From Limnanthes douglasii subsp. nivea (taxonomy: Eukaryota > Streptophyta > Magnoliopsida > Brassicales > Limnanthaceae), in contig JAUPFV010000003.1 of the NCBI GenBank assembly GCA_036936605.1, forward strand, positions 108,695,278-108,759,277: a DNA stretch of 64,000 bases, read 5' to 3'. The notes below the pieces were generated by a model, which was given only the letters and a program-made list of their open reading frames with translations, searched no databases and was not told the DNA's origin. The first letter of the stretch is position 1. Each line of letters begins with the position of its first letter. Of this stretch, positions 18,241 through 28,955 are shown in pieces. The translations under genes and the position numbers were made by a program.

Positions 18241-19601
18241 TCCTTGGAAACCATAGCCTATACTGAGTCCTACCCTTGGATTCATGTGCTGGAGTGCCTA
18301 TCCATTCAAATCAATCCGGATAAGGGAGAAGAAAGTTTCAATATACAGATAAAACAGCCTCAAGATTGGAGATTTCCTCTCCTTCAATATCTCTCAGATG
18401 GCATCTTGCCTCCGGAAAAATCAATAGCAAGAAAAGTAAAGTACAAGGCTCGTGGTTTTGTCATCCTAAGAGATATTCTTTATAAGAAGTCTTATAGTAA
18501 ACCCCTCTTACGATGTTTGGGGGTTGACGAGTCTCAAATAGTGCTCTCCGAGTTACATAATGGCGAGGGATCAACTCACTGTGGATTCAGGGCTCTAACA
18601 AGAAGAGTGTTGTTAGCTGGGTACTATTGGCCCTCCATAATGCAAGATGCTAGGGAGTTGGTAAAAAGGTGTGAACCATGCCAGAGATATAGCAATGAAA
18701 TTCATATCCCAGCCATCCCTTTAGAGTCGGTTTCTGAGCCAATACATTTTGCTCGATGAGGGTTGGATCTAGTGGGACTTCTACCCATGGCATCTGGGGG
18801 GCGCATAACTATAATCGTTGCTATTGATTACTTTTCAAAGTGGATCGAAGAAGCTCCATTGGCAGGTGCGACATCAAAAGCTGTTATAAATTCATTTTAT
18901 CCAATATCTGTTGCAGATTTGGAATTCCACAAAAGATAACAACAGACAATGGGCCACAGTTCGACAACAAAGAAATGGAGAGTTTTTATGCCTCTAGAGG
19001 TATACAACATTGCTTCTATTCTCCTTTCCACCCACAAGAAAATGGTCAGGTCAAAGTGGCCAACAGGACAATAATGTCCGGTCTAAAGAAGAATTCAGAA
19101 GGGGCTGCTGGAAAATGGCCTAGTTATTTGCAAGAAGTTTTGTGGGCTTACCGGACCACTCCCGGGGCTGCAACACAAGAGTCTCCCTTTGCCTTAGTAT
19201 ATGGGATCGATGCCATAGCTCCCATAGAAGCTACTCTCCCTTCATTTCGAGTTCATAATTTTTGTGAACACGCTAACGAGGTGGCAATCAGAGGCCAGCT
19301 TGACTTCATAGAAGAAAGAAGAGTTAAGGCTCACCTTAGAGCTGCACACTATCAAGGTTTGATGAGAAGCAGGTTTGCTTCTAAAGTTAAGAGAAGAGAT
19401 TTTCAGCTAGGGGATAAGGTATTGAGAAATATTTTCCTACGTACTAAAGAGAAGCAGTTCGGTGCGTTGGCTCCAACTTGGGAAGGGCCCTATGTGGTCA
19501 TTGAAAAGCTTAAGCCTGGGACATAGCGTCTCCAAGACAAAGATGGAAGGATTTTGAATCACCTCTGGAATATTGAACACCTCCGGTTGTACTTGGAATA
19601 G
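18232..19601 (+). pseudogene. pol: E3 integrase, full length but broken
   Basis: This is the only integrase of the E1-E3 array with its C-terminal part. The zinc-binding segment reads CEPCQRYSNEI (one Asp changed to Glu beside the Cys). A TGA at 18757-18759 and a one-base deletion near 18888 are shared with E2. Core motifs: TTDNGPQF, and QVKVANRT with Lys for the third catalytic residue (19053-19055). The C-terminal domain includes TWEGPYVVIEKLKPGT, a TAG at 19524-19526, and HLRLYLE before the true stop at 19599-19601. The three catalytic positions would therefore be D, D, K. Confidence 0.86.
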
Positions 19602-19864
19602 AAACTATGTAAATATTTACTTGCTTAACAGTTCATGTAAATATTTGGGGGCATACTATTTCCAAAAGTAAAAAAAAATCATGAGACGATGCAGGAGTTA
19701 TGCAAAATGAAACTACTCATTAAAACATACGAAATGCCTTGGCCATCCAAGGACTTTGAATTGTCAAAATAAGAAAGGTTTATCTGGACATGGTTACAAA
19801 AAATGCCTTCGTCATCCAAGGACTTTGGTTCAATCACAACAAAATTAAAAAGATAATTGATACT
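19602..19864 (+). repeat. E3 pol-to-aORF spacer with two palindromic monomers
   Basis: The spacer lies between the convergent ends of pol and the antisense gene. Two monomers around CCTTGGCCATCCAAGG are at 19734-19763 and 19801-19835, about 68 bases apart. It may serve as 3' UTR for both transcripts. It corresponds to the 49-bp array in E4. Confidence 0.6.
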
Positions 19865-22825
19865 TTAAGACTCACCCTTTGAAGATGGCTCAGCCTCAGT
19901 TCGTTTTTTCTTCTTTGGGTCATCATCCGGACTCTCCCCGGTCTCTTCTTCTTCATCACTGGTGTCCTCACTGGAGTAGTTGTACTTATCGCCAACAGAC
20001 ATGGTATGATGAGGAATGTCTTCGTACTCCACAAATCGCCATAAATCTCCCAAGGTCTTTTTCGGAATTTTTTCATGAAATAGTAGAACCATATCTGACC
20101 TAACCTCAGCATACCTTGCCTCCTGAGAATCTATCACCTCATTAGTGTAAGCATCCATCCTAGCCTGGATTGTTTTCTCCTACTCCCTCAACAAGTCAGC
20201 CTTTTCTTGCTCAGCCTTGGACACACTATTCTCAAGAGATACCTTGTCATTAGTTAAGGCCTGAATGGTGCTATCTTTGGCCTTCACCTTTTCTTTTGAT
20301 GACCGGAGGTCTCTTTCCAGGAAATATTGTTTTAGTTGGAGTTCTTTGACAACTCCATCTGAAGTGGCTAACCTGTTGGCCAAGTCCTCCTGACGTTTCT
20401 TCAACTCCTCATTCTCTTTCCTCAATGCCTCAGTATTTTGGTTGGCACTAAGAAGATCGTTAGACAGTTTCTCTTTGTCAAAATTGAGGGTGTTGATGAT
20501 GGCTGACTGATTGTGTACTTTCTTTTCCAAAATAAGCACTGGCTGGACATTGCTCAGAATGGAGTGAGCAATGACATCCTTGCACTTGAAACAGAAAAAG
20601 ACTTACCGTTGAATATGACGGTGTTCGAAGAACTTGGAGGGACGTAGGGCCCAGCAAAATCGTCTTTTGGGGAGGTTTTCAAAATAAAGACCAATCCCCT
20701 CAAGCCCGATGATGTCGACACCATCAATACTGATATCCCCTCCTCCAACCTCATCGGTTCGAAAGTCACCAGGGATCTATTCTGCTCTCGTAGGATCAGT
20801 AGGGTCAACGAGAGGTAGTGGCTCCGGATCCCGGAGAGAAACCTCATCTCCTTTGGAAGTTTTATTTCTCTTGGCGTCCCGGCCTCCACCTTCTGCTCCC
20901 TGTTTTCTGTCTGTTTGGAGGACCTTTCGGGGTTTCGAAGACCCAGCAGCTTCCTTGTTGCTCTCGTGTTCCACCACCTGTAGTAAGGCATCATCGATTT
21001 TCCCTTGACCTTGTCCCTCGGGATTTGTTGGGACAACTTCCTCCACCTCAGTAAGATTGGCCTCTGCCACACCTCGCCCGACCTTAGCCTTTTTTCCCTT
21101 CATCTTGCTTGGGGCTTTAGCTCTGCCCGGCAAGATCAGTTTTCCATCTTTTCCCTCTGTCTTCCGGAGGATCACTCCTGGAGGGGGTGGAGTAGTTAAT
21201 TCCTCCCAAGACAGATCCCTCTGGTCCGTTGTATTCCACAGATAAGATCTGGCTAAGTTGCCTCCGGTAAAGCAGTTGTGGAAGCGGTTTGCCCATTTTT
21301 CAGCTGTCCAAGCATTCAGCTTGGCACAAGTAGTCTGCCCGGCCTCTAGGTGATCGTTGAAATCCTTGGGCAGCACTACCAAAAAGCAAAATGAAAAAGA
21401 GTTAGATATAAAAAAATTTGAAAGTAGAAATATCTGGTGAGATTATTACCATCACTTCACCATCTGCTGGTGAGCATGCTTGGGTTGACACCAACTTTAA
21501 TATTCTTTCCATTCTCCCAAGCACCGCTGACGAACAGAAATTGAGTCTTCCAGCCTTTCTATGACTCAAGTAAGTCATCCACCACCTTAAAATTGTGACC
21601 CATGTTGAAGTGATAGAAAGAGATGACATGATGTCTGCAGAGGCTTGCCACAGCAGCAAATTGCTCCATCGGAAGAGGAATCCGGAGAGCCTTGAGGCCA
21701 TAATACATGCCATAACGGTGAACCATGCATTAGGACTTAACTTGCTTGGGCAAAGCTTAATCAGATGGAAATATCTGACTATTTATGGGTCCAAGGGAAA
21801 CCTAAGTCCCCATTTGAATAGCTCAGTATAGAAGACAATATCGTTAAGCTTACAATCCATGGGCGTCTCCTAATCGATTGGGATCATTACTTTGACATTC
21901 TCTGGAATACCCCACTTTGTCCTTATCCGACCAAGTTCAGTTGTGTGAATGAAAGCGTACTTGATTTTCTGCATGGCCAGCAAGTATTTAACGTTTACCT
22001 TGTGAAAACAAGGCCCCACATTTCCCACAAGGCGCTCCGGCAGGTCCGGGTGCTTTAAACATACTTTTTCCTTACCTTTGCTCTTCCTAGCCATGGCAGT
22101 TTCACTTGTTTGCCCTGATACGTCAGTCTCGAAAGGGGCTTCTTCAATACTATCCTCCATTATATCCTCCATTACCATGGAGGGGTTGCCAGCTGTCTTA
22201 GGAAGAGAGGGGCTGGTGATTGGCCCAGTAGGCTCTTCGGATTGTTGAGCATCCTTTCCCTCTTGGGGTCTAGAGTCCAGCTGGGGCTCGGACCCGGAGG
22301 TCTCTTTTCGAAGACTTGAGCTAGTTGCCTCCGGTCCGGACGGCTTGTCCATGGAGTTTTGATGGGTGCTTCTGACCCTGTGGTTTTACTTTTTGCCCCG
22401 GTTTTCGAAGGCGTGGATTTTGGTTTAGGCTGTGTGCCAGCAGCCTGCCCTTTAACCAGACGACCCTTTCGTCTATCCACCAGCTTCTCCGAGGAGATAT
22501 CAGCATCTGACCCCATGGAAATAAATGGGGAAGGTTTCTTGAAATTTGTGACTTCCTGCCCTGGTTCAACAACAGGCTCTGACTCCTGGACCGATGAGCC
22601 TGAAACTATTGGTGAAATGTTGGACTGGAACAACCTCCTAGGTTTAGCACTCTTAGTTGAAGAAGAACCCCGGTCGGGCTTTGAGCTTGGTGTGTCTGGT
22701 TTATTAACAGGGGAAACAGGGAGGCCTGCAGCGATGCGTCTTTCTCGTTCAACCTTTTGAGCCTTTTCCAACTCTCACAAATTAAGCCATCCACCTTTTA
22801 CCAAAGCGTTTCTTGCTGTGTCCAT
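19865..22825 (-). pseudogene. E3 antisense gene, full length, two exons
   Basis: This is the most complete layout of the antisense gene. Exon 1 (22825-21450) encodes the conserved start, the Ser/Pro linker and the PF04195-like domain; it has a TGA near 22776, a frameshift near 22352, a TAG near 21872 and a TAG in the LLES segment near 21565. The intron is 21376-21449. Exon 2 (21375-19865) begins VLPKDFNDHLEAGQTTC and continues through a Lys-rich region, the shared TAG (20776-20778) and one-base deletion (near 20590), a long coiled coil (LRKENEELKKRQEDLANRLA, about 20530-20180), an acidic SDEEEETGESPDDD stretch and the basic tail PKKKKRTEAEP that looks like a nuclear signal. Family function is not known to me; nuclear location is inferred from the tail only. 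Confidence 0.78.
21376..21449 (-). other. Intron of the E3 antisense gene (74 nt)
   Basis: On the minus strand: donor GTAATAATC at 21449 and acceptor TTTTTGGTAG at 21376. Length 74 nt, phase 1. The downstream exon resumes at LPKDFNDHLEAGQ. The E4 intron has the same length and phase. Confidence 0.68.
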
Positions 22826-22887
22826 AAACTCACACAAAAAGAAAGGTTTTTTGAGATAATGAAAGATAATAAAATAGTGAAAAGTGA

Positions 22888-22902
22888 ACTGATTTATACT
22901 AA
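22888..22902 (-). promoter_or_regulatory. TATA box of the E3 antisense gene
   Basis: The minus strand reads TAGTATAAATCAG about 70 bases upstream of the ATG at 22825, as in E2. Confidence 0.45.
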
Positions 22903-23062
22903 TTAGGAAGTTGATGCTTCGATACCTAGGAGGATTCAAACGGGTGGGTGCAATGATTAAAGGCGGCGCTGATGTCATTTGCATTAAATGAAGAAGTTAC
23001 TTTTTGAAGCAAGTGGGAGCGCCATTCTAGGAGAAAAACGGCTGGTGTGGCGAATCTGAGAA

Positions 23063-23074
23063 GGACACGTGTCC
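23063..23074. promoter_or_regulatory. 12-bp palindrome with G-box core, E3
   Basis: GGACACGTGTCC, identical to 15042-15053. It sits between the aORF TATA box and the 3' LTR. Two TGTCCGGA sites follow at 23118 and 23150. Confidence 0.45.
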
Positions 23075-23218
23075 TACGATCTCTGGTAAAACTGCTCAGC
23101 TTCTAAGGGTTTCAGTCTGTCCGGATAAAGTCATTACACATTCTCGTGATGTCCGGACAAAATTATGATTATACTTGAGCTATTTTTTAGATCTTGTCAA
23201 AGGCCGTCGAACACAACC

Positions 23219-23233
23219 TAAAAAAGGGGCTAC
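23219..23233 (+). other. Polypurine tract of E3
   Basis: AAAAAAGGGGC lies just before the LTR start TGATGAGTCCGG. It is the expected primer for plus-strand DNA synthesis. Confidence 0.65.
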
Positions 23234-23608
23234 TGATGAGTCCGGAATTTGTTGCCACTCTTTAAGAAAACCGGACAGGGGTAATCCGGACAACATCCAC
23301 CCACTGAACCGTCCGAACTGAACTAATGTACTAAAAACTTAATCACTTCATGACTAAGCTAATTACCTACCTGTTTAAAGCTAATGGGTCTTTGAACTCG
23401 ATCCAAATCCATAAGTCAACCCGAAAGCCCATGTGGCCCACAATTAAGGGTATAAATACACAACCACTTTCATTTAATGAGGGTAATGAAAATTAAATAC
23501 AACCAGACAGCTCAATTCTCCCTCTACACTCTATCCAAACATTAAATACCTTCAAAATACCGCAAAACTCTGGACAAAATTACCCTCAAACGAAAATAAA
23601 CCTCACCA
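23234..23608 (+). repeat. 3' LTR of E3 (375 bp), the only complete LTR of its type
   Basis: It begins TGATGAGTCCGG and ends CTCACCA. The paired CCGGACA motifs are at 23271 and 23286; the TATA box TATAAATA is at 23451-23458. No gag or pol follows, so this is the outer end of the array. Confidence 0.88.
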
Positions 23609-23870
23609 AAACACTATGATCCACTATCATACAACATGCTAAAGTGCACAATAATAGTAAATATGTATATATATAATTGTAACGGATTTTGGATCTAGCC
23701 TATTAAGTTCCGATCAAGCAAACAATCTCATCAAGCCCACTTGTAGGAGATCAGTAATTCTATTAGTTTACTTCATGACCCTTCAAACATGAATGATGTG
23801 AAAATATAGATCCACAACCAGAAAAGTAAGATTTTTATTATAAGTATTACCTATCATTACATTCGCTCAT
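23609..23870. other. Unassigned AT-rich flank
   Basis: I see no gene or repeat here. The first bases after the LTR are AAACACTATG; the matching left target duplication would lie outside the window. Confidence 0.5.
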
Positions 23871-25043
23871 ATTCCTCTCATGTCTCTAGGACCAATCTTG
23901 CTTCAAACAAACTTAATATTCAAACCATCCAAGGCAAATTCTCCACCAGAGATAAGTTTCTCTCATGGGGTTATACCACAGTCCTAGACTACATTTTGTG
24001 TAACGGGTTTCATGAGACTATTAATCATATCTTCTTGGAATTTCCATTTTCCGTCTTATTTGGGACGTTTCGTTTATGAAACTCATGTTCCCTTCACCAA
24101 CCTTAGATTTACCTTTATGACTAGGCTTTGAACAGTACATCGTCCCTCGACTATCACGTTTGGTGGCAAATAGTCCATTGACTTTCAAATGTCCGTTGAC
24201 AGTCCCTGGACTATCGCGTTTGGATAAAGTTAGTCCACCAGATCCTCTAATCCATGAGAGGCTGTCACGTGTCACCATAGTCCCCAGATTTTTGTATCAC
24301 CACTAGTCCCTTGAGTTTAGTTTTCTGTAATTTTCTACATTTTGGGTTTGACCTAAACTCAAGGGACTAATGGTGATACAAAAATCTGGGGACTATGGTG
24401 ACATGTGGCAGCCTCTCATGGATTAGAGCATCTGGTGGACTAACTTTATCCAAACGCGATAGTCCAGGGACTGTCAACTGACATTTGAAAGTCAAGGGAC
24501 TATCTGCCACCAAACGCGATAGTCGAGGGACGATTTACTGTTCAATGCCTTCATGACTACACACCGCCAACTCTCTTTTATTCCGGGTTAGGCCATCTTT
24601 TGCATTCTGTCTTTTGTACGGTGGTCTACCATATATGACAAAATAAATATAAATATTTTGATTGATTCTCACTTCATCACCTCGACAATCTCCTATCGCA
24701 TTCACTCAAACATCCGTTACAGATTTTTGAACTAGAATAATCTCTTGGTCAAATTAAGCACTACTAATTATTATATTATTGCGGGTTTTACTTATTTTTG
24801 GATGGTTCTCCTCCTTTTATGTATGTCAGCGGTCGAAGGAATCTGTTGCTCTGCCACACCCCTTATATTAGGCTTCTTATAGTGTTTTATTCGATTTGGC
24901 CATTATGTTCATATTTGTTTGCACTTAGCAAGGGTACTTTGCATAGAACGTGTATTTATTTGTACTTTTGTATTTTGAGTAATGGCCTAATGGTGATATA
25001 AGGAAAGTTTTACTTTATTTTTTGCTTTTATTACAAAAAAAAT
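23871..25043 (+). mobile_element. LINE fragment A (ORF2 C-terminus and 3' end), split by a MITE
   Basis: The plus frame around 23920-24065 reads SWGYTTVLDYILCNGFHETI and then NHIFLEFPFS, the pattern of the zinc-binding domain at the end of plant L1-type reverse transcriptases (Cys-x2-Cys...His). After the foldback element at 24124-24547 the frame goes on with a FVRWSTIYDKINI-like segment, and a 3' UTR-like tail ends in a T-rich/A-rich stretch near 25043. No start, endonuclease or RT core is present, as expected of a 5'-truncated insertion. Confidence 0.6.
24124..24547. mobile_element. Mutator-like foldback MITE (424 bp)
   Basis: Two arms of about 190 bp are inverted repeats of each other (for example CGTCCCTCGACTATC at 24141 and GATAGTCGAGGGACG at 24520), separated by a loop of about 30 bases near 24325-24355. 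The ends are GGCTTTGAACAG and CTGTTCAATG. The flanks CCTTTATGACTA (24112-24123) and CCTTCATGACTA (24548-24559) form a 12-base near-perfect duplication. Long inverted arms and a 9-12-base target duplication point to the Mutator superfamily. There is no transposase inside. Confidence 0.78.
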
Positions 25044-25779
25044 ACAAATATTTTATAATTAGGACTTTTTTAATTATATAAATAATTGAGATGTATTATG
25101 TTTAATCATTCAAGTTTTTTTTTATTTGATTAATAAAATAATAATTATTTATTTTGTATAATATTTTATAGTGTAAATTATTTTATATATTTTTTATTTT
25201 AGGTTTTTAATACTTTTGAAAACCTATTGTATTTTTATTTTTATTGTTTAATCTTGTTTCTTTTGGACTCGTCCTTTTTTATATATTGAAATATTTTTTG
25301 TCAAATTAATATTTTTAGGTAATCTTATTAGTAGACATATAATAAAATAAAATATAATAATAACTTTGTTTCTTCATATAATTTTTTAAAAAACAATTAT
25401 ACTTTTTATTTAATAAATAAATAAATAAAATTAAAGTAAGAATTTTAATATGTTTAATATAATGTTAAGTAAACATATGACCATTAAACATGTTGTGCAT
25501 AGTTGGCTCTCTTCATCTGCCAAACATATCCATATTAGGACTATTATCCCACCCTTATTATATGGTGAATTTGGAAGTTTAGAAATAAAAGTAAACATGA
25601 CAACATAAGTGACAATTCTAAATCTATCATTGACAAGGTTATATATTTTGTTAATATGTTAGATAATTCATGATGTATTAGTTATAAACATTGGTCTGGT
25701 GACCTGAATGTAGCTACAAAACTGCATTGTTTCAATCATTAAAAAACAGATAGAGAGCACATATGTCAAATGACACCTT
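25044..25779. other. AT-rich stretch without a gene
   Basis: Very AT-rich with long A and T runs. I see no coding pattern. Part of 25680-25779 may belong to LINE fragment B, but no motif is clear. Confidence 0.5.
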
Positions 25780-26615
25780 CAATCATTAGGTAGATTAAAG
25801 CTGAATTGTGATGGTGCTTCTCTCTTGAATGGAGAATCTAGTTAGGGATTTGTCCTTAGGAATCCCGATGGCAGTATGATAATTACCAAATAAATAACAT
25901 TAGCGAAATTCTCTCCTCTAGTAGAAGAAACTATATTTCTATTAGAAGGTCTAATTTATTTCAAACAAAATAACTATAGTAAAGTTGGTATAGAAATTGA
26001 TTCTCTGGTATTATTTAACATGCTGAGCTTTGACTCTTATCCGTGGTACTTAGGATTAGTTACTAAATGTTGTAGGAGTCTAATTTCTTCTACTATGGTT
26101 ATAAGGAATATAGTTAGAGAACAGAATTTTGCGGCGGACTGGGTGGCCAAACACACCATTAAAAACAAATCTGACTGTCTCTTCCTCCCTTCTAATAGCC
26201 CAGCTACTTTTAAGGCTATTATTCATCTAGAAAGCATTAGAACGGGCTATCTAAGATTTAACACATAACATGTTAACTGTAACTAACTTCTGGCAAGGAT
26301 TCCTTGACCAATATTGTTTACTTCTTGCAGGTGTAAGTATCGACAAGGATAAGGAAACATAGTTATATTCAAGGGCCTGAATCAAAGGAATGGAAACCGG
26401 TTGGAGATGATGAAGCAATAAACTAGAACCTCAACTAATCACAACCTACAAGCAACATAATAAGGACATCTAGAAGGGTCAAACCAAACAAGCAGCTTGA
26501 ACAAAAATAGTGTTATGTTGTGATTAACAATATGTTAAATCACATGTAATTAAGCTACAACAACTGTAATTTTACTCAATATCAATAAAACTTCTTTGAT
26601 GGTTAAAAAAAGTAG
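25780..26615 (+). mobile_element. LINE fragment B: RNase H-like end and 3' UTR
   Basis: The frame around 25795-26268 reads KLNCDGAS, then an E-rich segment, then IEIDSLVLFN and EQNFAADWVAKHT. These are the Asp, Asp and final Asn/Asp motifs of the RNase H-like domain (RVT_3 type) at the C-terminus of plant LINE ORF2. There are stops near 25843 and 25892. A 3' UTR follows and ends with AATATCAATAAAACTTCTTT and an A-rich tract near 26610. It is 5'-truncated. Confidence 0.65.
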
Positions 26616-27379
26616 AAATTTTAATAAAATCCAAACATAAAAAAATATTTGAAAGTTTATAATTTTATAATAAATTTACATTGTCATTATTCTTTTAAAA
26701 TTAAAACAATATACATGATTTAATTGTAATGATTTTTTTATCCTAATAAAATTTAAGAAATTTTTAAAAGAGTAGCCAACTATCTCGTGGATTGTTATAA
26801 AAGATAAATAAATAAAATTTTATACATTTATATATTTTTAATGAATATCATTCTTGTAACCTAAATAAGTTGAATAAATAAAATTTTAAAAGTTTTAAAA
26901 GCTTTTCAATGAATAATAAATTTATAAATATAAAAAAAACTGCAAGATAGCACTCTAGTGATTTAGTTATGGCCATCCTTTTAGTAATTTTCTAAAATTT
27001 ATAAATCCTTTTATAATTTATACATTTTTAAATATTAATAATGATTTTTTTGTTTTTTTTTTATTTTTTCTATTAAAATTTGTTAAACATTTTAATAAAT
27101 GAAATTAACTCGCTCGTCCGAGAAAGTGAACGGTTGACTCGAAAAAACAAATGCGCTACCTAATTGCTTTAAAAAGCATTCATAATATTAAATTCTTTTA
27201 ATATTCCCATAATTATGGAATATCAAGTTTGTTTGAAACTCATATAAAATAATTTTTTATTAAAACAAAAAATATGTATTGATTAAAAATCTTTTCATGA
27301 AAAATCTAGAATCATGCGGCTGTCCTAAAACTTCTTTGGTCGATCATCAGTAATAACAATAACTCCATTTGGAGTGACT
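26616..27379. other. AT-rich stretch without a gene
   Basis: Composition is mostly A and T. There is no coding frame or repeat that I can support. A short GC-richer patch near 27110-27170 is discussed among the rejected items. Confidence 0.5.
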
Positions 27380-28620
27380 GGATTAAAATGATAAAAATTA
27401 AAACTAATAATTTTTGGATCCTCCCGATGGGATCTTTGGCCTCTTGGATCTGGAGGAAAATTCTCCGTCTCCGTCCTTTGGCTTGTAAAATGTGTAGAGG
27501 GTGGCAATTGGAAATGGCTCGAATACCTCTTTATGGTACGATCCATGGATCCTCCCTTCTTCGCTTGCTTCCCACTATGGCGAAAGTATCATCAAAGGCT
27601 CTAGACTTGGGAAATACCTCAAGGTCTCGGATATCATCCTCAGTGTGAACTGGAACTGGCCGTCCAATATTAGATCAGCGAATGCTCGAAATTGCGCCAA
27701 TCTGTTGGAAATCCACAATCTCATTCTATCTTTCCCTCCTCCTAACATCTTCTCCAACAATATTCCCTTCTGGAAGGCAAAAGAAGGATGCACTTCCTTC
27801 TCCATCAAGGACACGTACCACGTCATTCGGTTGCTCAACCCTAAAGTAGGGTGGGACGGTTAGTTTGGAATAAATCCAATATTCCTCGTCATTCCTTCAT
27901 CTTATGGTTCACTACTATGGGCAAGCTTGTCACCAAATAAAAGCTCCTCTGTTGGGATTATAACATCCCATCTAATTGTGCTCTCTGCAACTCTCACAAT
28001 GAGACTATCTCCCATCTTATTTTTTATTGTAGATTCACTCAGAGTATTTGGACCCATAGTAGTACTAAACTAAGATTTCGCTTTACCGACTCTTGTTGGC
28101 AGTCTTGGGTTTGTGAAGCGTCAAATTGATCTCAATCTCGAAACCATTCTATTTGGCAGTCTTGATTCGTCGCGGTAATTTACCACGTTTGGAAGGAGAG
28201 GAACCTAAGAAGCTTTGGGTCCCCTCCTGCCATTACATTTATGGTTTTTCACCGATTTTTTTCACATCTTCGGTTTAGATTCCAAGGCACCAAGACTGGA
28301 TGACCATTCTAAAATTAATATTTATTACTTCACTTTTATATGCAGGGTTCCTTTGGTGAGTGCAGTTCGTGATCTGACACTTCATTGATCGCTTGGACGA
28401 CTGCGGATGTTGTCGTTGATGTCTATCTGTTTGAGCCGTACTTTAGTTTACTTGTATTTGACGATTACTATCTCTCTACTATGATTTGATCTTTTTACTG
28501 TTATTTTTATTTTGTTCTGCAAAAGACTTTCCTTGGTCGATTGTTGATGTATTTCTCGAGGTATGCCCCAGATCGTTGTATGAACTTTCCTTCAATTTAT
28601 TTAATGCTTTTAAACACAAA
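27380..28620 (+). mobile_element. LINE fragment C: ORF2 C-terminal zinc-binding region and 3' end
   Basis: The plus-strand frame 27501-27863 contains GNGSNTSLWYDPWI, then FWKAKEGCTSFSIKDTYHVI, and beyond a stop the sequence continues with IPRHSFILW and CALCNSHNETISHLIFYC. This is the standard series at the end of plant L1-like ORF2 (a W-rich strand, then the zinc-binding domain with Cys-x2-Cys...His...Cys). A non-coding tail follows to about 28620, ending in TTTTAAACACAAAAAAGG. It is heavily decayed and lacks the endonuclease and RT core. Confidence 0.65.
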
Positions 28621-28955
28621 AAAGGAATTTGAAAAAAATGAAATAATGGACCGTTGTCTTAAAAGAGCAATACACTTGTATCATGGTGCATGTTTGTAAT
28701 AGTTTTGTTTTTATTGATATATTTTTTGTTATATTATTATCATGTAAAATAAATTTTTTTGATATATCATTATCAACATAAATTTTATGTGTATTTAACT
28801 TGTTGAATTTTACAATATGATTAGAATGGATTTTCTTGATCTCCAAGAAAATATCTAAGATTCATTCTTAAATGATTTTTCTTCTTCTTTTCTCACAGTC
28901 TAATCCTCTTGTGTTAATCTGATCTCTCTCATTCTTTAGTCCAGATCTGCTTGCC

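Larger units (their letters stand above)
16930..23608 (+). mobile_element. E3: Tat-lineage Ty3/gypsy element, 5' part replaced
   Basis: The body starts inside RT at 16930 and continues through RNase H, full-length integrase, 3' repeats and the antisense gene to a polypurine tract and a complete 375-bp LTR. It is nearly identical by eye to E2 and shares its RT, RNase H, integrase and aORF lesions. It has its own in-frame RT deletion. The LTR, gag, protease and the start of RT are replaced by the chromovirus fragment. Confidence 0.88.

Noticed and set aside
20586..20607. GTAAGTC...TTTCAAG in the E3 antisense gene looks like a second intron
   Set aside because: It would be only about 22 nt, too short for a plant intron, and in E1 the same bases are read as codons in an open frame. 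The break there is a one-base deletion.
27110..27170. Minus strand AATTAGGTAGCGCATTTG resembles a tRNA D-arm
   Set aside because: No acceptor stem, no GGTTCGA-type T arm and no CCA context can be matched. At most a decayed tRNA-derived fragment.
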